Of a stretch of DNA of 9,972 nucleotides, positions 7,267 to 9,972 are shown piece after piece; the stretch's first letter is position 1, and every line of letters starts with the position of its first letter. Location: positions 1 through 9,972 of the forward strand of contig JAQVEY010000056.1 in assembly GCA_028697515.1 (NCBI GenBank). The letters run 5' to 3'. The stretch comes from Bacteroidales bacterium (GTDB lineage Bacteria; Bacteroidota; Bacteroidia; Bacteroidales; ML635J-15). A model generated the notes under the pieces. That model made no database searches and was not told the origin of the DNA. It saw only the letters and a list, made by a program, of their open reading frames with translations. Both the position numbers and the translations under genes were made by a program.

Positions 7267-7530
7267 TAATTTTATTCTATTCATTTTTATATAATTGATT
7301 GATGAAGTTAAAATCATTTCTTTTCTCGGATATTTGATAAAATTGAGAATTCTGGATTATTAAAGAGAGAAAAAAATGTTTACTATTCTGCTTAGATTAA
7401 GTAGGGTTTTGCAACTACTACAAAAATTGGACTTTGAAAACTTATTAGTGCAAAGTTCAGCTAAAGAAAAACTAAGAACTAAGAATCATTAAAACGTAAG
7501 TTCAATTAGTAAATGCAGCTTTTAGGAGTA

Positions 7531-8226
7531 CTAATAAATTTTTATGATGCTTTTATTGTACTTCTTAATTAGTCTTTTCAGCTGTTTCTCAATTGATTTT
7601 TTCTGAAATATATCTTTATTTTTTTGATAACACCTTATATCTATTTCATTTATGAATACTTCATTCTTTAAATTATCCCAGACGATAAAGTTAATTTGAG
7701 TTGCTGATACAAAGTATATCTCATAAAAATTCATTCCTTTATAATACATAGCTTTCATTTCAGTTTTAGCATTACTATCTATTATAATATATTCCAATTC
7801 TTCAGACGAGTAAAAACCATTTTGAATTATAAAACAAATATACCTATCCTTATAACCATCTGCAAGTGATGACAAAGCTACTTGTAATGTTGACGATTGT
7901 GCTCCTTGGTCAATAAGTTTTTCGGCAATGTTACTATAACTTATAATAGTAACAGGATCTATGGTTGTATCAACATTTGCAGTAAGATTGAAATTGTTTT
8001 GCACAAATATTTCTGTTATACACCTTATCCCAATCATAGTAGCATTTAAGTCAAATGATTCCCTAAGCTTAATGTCATGGAATTGTATATTGACTAAAGG
8101 AATATGGAAAAATACTAACCTATTCGAATCCGGCTCTATTATGCTCATTTTTTGATTAGTTTTTTGAGCGAATCCGTTTTGGACGGTCAAAATAAAAAGG
8201 AATACTATTAATCGTCTAATTTTCAT
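7531..8226 (-). CDS. Hypothetical secreted protein
   Basis: Not recognised. From the ATG at 8224-8226 it encodes 231 residues; an in-frame GTG at 8244 would add six, but the shorter start gives a clean Sec signal peptide: MKIRR, a hydrophobic core to about residue 15, then NGFA with probable cleavage before Gln21. There is no lipobox cysteine and no later membrane helix, so the mature protein is probably periplasmic or exported. The mature part has alternating short beta-like segments (for example RYICFIIQNGFY at 128-139 and INFIVWDN at 178-185) and ends in a strongly basic tail with many lysines from about residue 202. It is a single-gene unit between the glycosylation operon and the GT39 gene, with very AT-rich codons and no visible link to glycan synthesis. 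It may be lineage-specific cargo. Confidence 0.7.
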   Translation of the reverse strand: MKIRRLIVFLFILTVQNGFAQKTNQKMSIIEPDSNRLVFFHIPLVNIQFHDIKLRESFDLNATMIGIRCITEIFVQNNFNLTANVDTTIDPVTIISYSNIAEKLIDQGAQSSTLQVALSSLADGYKDRYICFIIQNGFYSSEELEYIIIDSNAKTEMKAMYYKGMNFYEIYFVSATQINFIVWDNLKNEVFINEIDIRCYQKNKDIFQKKSIEKQLKRLIKKYNKSIIKIY

Positions 8227-8264
8227 AAGTATCACACATAACACTAGTTTGTTTTAAAACCTCT

Positions 8265-8272
8265 CAAAATTA
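8265..8272 (-). promoter_or_regulatory. Possible -7 box of the secreted-protein gene
   Basis: TAATTTTG on the minus strand lies 38 bases before the proposed ATG at 8226. No TTTG or TTG is found at the matching -33 distance, so the call rests on the -7 box and its placement only. Confidence 0.35.
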
Positions 8273-8411
8273 GCAAAAATTATAAAAAGAGTTTATTTTG
8301 TTGTTGAAATTAATACAATTCTCACATTATGCACTTTGAAAAACATACAAATCTAAATCAAAATTTAAGGTTTTAAATTTCAGAATTGATATCAAATGAA
8401 ATAAATCTTTT

Positions 8412-8419
8412 TACTTTTG
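8412..8419 (+). promoter_or_regulatory. -7 box of the GT39 gene
   Basis: TACTTTTG followed by CA stands 16 bases before the ATG at 8436, the same distance as at the flippase gene. The nearest upstream TTG (8386-8388) is 23 bases away, longer than usual, so the -33 element is weak. The leader would be about ten bases with no Shine-Dalgarno sequence. Confidence 0.5.
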
Positions 8420-8435
8420 CAGCAAATTTTCAGAA

Positions 8436-9972
8436 ATGGCAAATAATTTCAATTCTTTTTTCAAAATCTTCAATAAGAAAAGCTTTTTTGTCTGGTTGTC
8501 TTATGTGGCTGTGTTATTGACGATGAGCTATTTTGCATATTTTTATAAATTAGGGAGTAAAACTCTTCATATCTGGGACGAATCAAGATATGCTGTAAAC
8601 GCTTATGAAGTTGGCAAGAACGGCAAATACCTAACTCCGACCTATGATGGGCAAATTGATATGTGGAACACAAAACCTCCTTTCCTTATTGGCTGTCAAG
8701 CAATTTGTATTAAAGTTTTCGGTAATAATGAAAGCTCTGTTAGGTTACCTAGTGCTGCGGCAGCAAGTCTTGCAGTATTAGTTCTTTTTTTTGTTGTTGC
8801 TGCTCTTACAAAGTCGAAACCATTGGGGTTTTTAGTTGCAGGAATCTTTCTTACTACACCAGGATTATTGCCTTATCATGCTTTACGACAAGCCGATTTT
8901 GAATCTTTTCTCTTGTTCTTTTCGGCAGCTTATTCCTTGGTGTTTTTATATTATATCGAAACAAAAAAAACCGGATCTTTATATCTGGCTATGGCACTGT
9001 TTACCTTGGCATTTCTGTCGAAAAGCTCTGCTTCCTTATTCTTTTTGCCGGGTATTATGATTTATGTTTTGATGAAAAGAGAAACTTTACATTTGCTAAA
9101 ATTTAAACATTTTTATTTTTCGCTTTTAATTCCAATTATTGTGTTGTCTGCTTACTATTTTGGAAGAGAGCTTATTAATCCTGGATATTTAAAGGCAGTC
9201 TATTTAAATGAATTTGGCGGAAGGGCTTTTACTTCTCTTGAAGGACACTCAAAACCTTTTCTGTTTTACTATACTTATTTATCAGAATATGCTCTTGGGT
9301 TTTGGTATATGCTAATACCTGCTGGGTTGGTTTTAACATTTTTTGAGAAAAACAAACAAGTCAGAAATCTTTTTGTCTTTTCATTATTGCTTGCTCTTAC
9401 TCATTTGTTATTGATTTCGGTTACAAAAACTAAACTCGAATGGTATTGCTTGCCCGAAGTGCCTTTCTGGGCATTATTGTCAGGAATTTCAATTTATCAG
9501 ATTGCAAGTCTTATTCTAAAACTCGTTAAAAAACCACAAGTTAAGGAAATCATTTTAATATTGGCATTTGCTGGGGTTTTGTATTATCCTGCTGTTTCAC
9601 AGTTTAAATTGGTAAAATTTCTTTCAGTAGAAGAGTCCTGGCAACAAAATGTGAAATTATTCCTCCGCGACAGAGTCGAATTACTGATTACAGATAAATC
9701 CAAAGAAATTATTGTTATCAGTGATAATTATGATCAAAATACCCGATATTATATATACAAATTAAGAGATAAAGGCTATACAATAAATAACGGAAGCTTC
9801 GGCAATGTCAAAAACAACACTTATGTAGTACTTGATATAATTGATGAAAATAAAATGATAGAAGCTTATTCGTTTGTTGCAGATGTTGATACTGTTGAGA
9901 TATTTACCGAAAGAGTTAAAGCTTTCTATATAGGAGATTATTACACTAAGGAAGAGTCATTAAACTATGTAC
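8436..9972 (+). CDS. GT39/ArnT-like polytopic glycosyltransferase, partial
   Basis: An open frame of 512 codons from ATG 8436 that continues past the right edge, so the C-terminus is missing. It is a GT-C enzyme of the PMT_2/GT39 group, which takes a sugar from a polyprenyl-phosphate carrier and adds it to a periplasmic acceptor such as lipid A, a glycan or a protein. After a first membrane helix (about 18-37) comes the periplasmic loop with HIWDESRYA (45-53), where Asp48 is the expected catalytic acid/base position, then MWNTKPP (76-82) and VRLPSA (102-107). HALRQADFE (148-156) and the TKTKLEWYCLP segment (330-340) match the ArnT-like pattern, with many helices between. From about residue 390 a soluble C-terminal periplasmic domain follows the last helix. 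It fits functionally with the GT2 and GtrA genes in the window as the acceptor-side transferase, but it is a separate transcription unit. Confidence 0.88.
   Translation, partial: MANNFNSFFKIFNKKSFFVWLSYVAVLLTMSYFAYFYKLGSKTLHIWDESRYAVNAYEVGKNGKYLTPTYDGQIDMWNTKPPFLIGCQAICIKVFGNNESSVRLPSAAAASLAVLVLFFVVAALTKSKPLGFLVAGIFLTTPGLLPYHALRQADFESFLLFFSAAYSLVFLYYIETKKTGSLYLAMALFTLAFLSKSSASLFFLPGIMIYVLMKRETLHLLKFKHFYFSLLIPIIVLSAYYFGRELINPGYLKAVYLNEFGGRAFTSLEGHSKPFLFYYTYLSEYALGFWYMLIPAGLVLTFFEKNKQVRNLFVFSLLLALTHLLLISVTKTKLEWYCLPEVPFWALLSGISIYQIASLILKLVKKPQVKEIILILAFAGVLYYPAVSQFKLVKFLSVEESWQQNVKLFLRDRVELLITDKSKEIIVISDNYDQNTRYYIYKLRDKGYTINNGSFGNVKNNTYVVLDIIDENKMIEAYSFVADVDTVEIFTERVKAFYIGDYYTKEESLNYV

Larger units (their letters stand above)
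7154..7530. other. Non-coding region upstream of the glycosylation operon
   Basis: A 377-base stretch holding the operon promoter (7237-7266) and its inverted repeat. Further repeats are GGACTTTG/CAAAGTTC (7429-7436 and 7451-7458, 8-bp stem with one G-T pair, 14-base loop), AGTAG/CTACT (7400-7404 and 7415-7419), GTTGCAAAA at 7233-7241 with its inverted copy at 7407-7415, and a tandem ACTAAGA pair at 7471-7484. An ATG frame of 38 codons (7376-7492, plus) is present but does not look like a gene. No tRNA or recognisable structured RNA was seen. Confidence 0.55.

Noticed and set aside
7376..7492. 38-codon plus-strand frame beginning ATG after a purine-rich stretch
   Set aside because: The second half derives from a tandem ACTAAGA repeat and AT-rich filler, there is no domain or hydrophobic helix, and no clear promoter precedes it. 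Chance frames of this length are expected.
7505..7535. ATTAGTA/TACTAAT stem near the stop of the secreted-protein gene as a terminator
   Set aside because: Seven weak pairs with a 17-base loop and no following T-run of useful length on the minus strand.
8836..9060. 74-codon frame inside the GT39 gene
   Set aside because: Shadow of the GT39 frame, which carries conserved motifs on either side without interruption.

Overview
The window is AT-rich DNA that most likely comes from a member of the Bacteroidota (Bacteroidales-like). Three things point there. The first gene is an EF-G paralogue of the Bacteroides EF-G2 type. Several genes are preceded by the Bacteroidota -7 promoter box TAnnTTTG, often as TAnnTTTGCA, and in the best cases by a -33 TTTG. 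Strong Shine-Dalgarno sequences are mostly absent. No rRNA, tRNA, insertion sequence, CRISPR array or phage gene was seen.

Layout. Positions 51-2201 (minus) encode the EF-G2-like translation factor, with its own well-formed promoter at 2255-2284. The plus strand then carries a Wzx-type lipid-linked saccharide flippase (about 2528-3976) and a membrane-anchored GT2 glycosyltransferase of the GtrB/ArnC type (4022-4981). Facing these is a compact minus-strand operon, read from 7153 down to 4982: a soluble DPM1-like GT2 enzyme, a GtrA-family four-helix membrane protein (4-bp overlap), and a soluble STELLO/DUF288-like glycosyltransferase (7-bp gap). The two units converge with no base between their stop codons. 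Positions 7154-7530 are non-coding apart from the operon promoter and several inverted repeats. An unrecognised secreted protein lies at 7531-8226 (minus). Diverging from it, a GT39/ArnT-like polytopic glycosyltransferase starts at 8436 and runs off the right end.

How the genes may work together. Five of the seven or so identifiable genes fit one theme, envelope glycosylation through lipid-linked sugars. The two GT2 enzymes would charge polyprenyl phosphate with single sugars on the cytoplasmic face. GtrA would help move the charged lipid across the inner membrane, the GT39 enzyme would transfer the sugar to a periplasmic acceptor, and the flippase would export a larger lipid-linked unit. This follows the known GtrA/GtrB/GT-C and ArnC/ArnT logic, but the particular substrates cannot be read from the sequence. 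The odd member is the STELLO-like protein, a family best known from eukaryotes, which is placed here as the last gene of a GT2-GtrA operon. That combination is the strongest candidate for something undescribed. The EF-G2-like gene is probably an unrelated neighbour, but it is notable for a remodelled GTPase centre.
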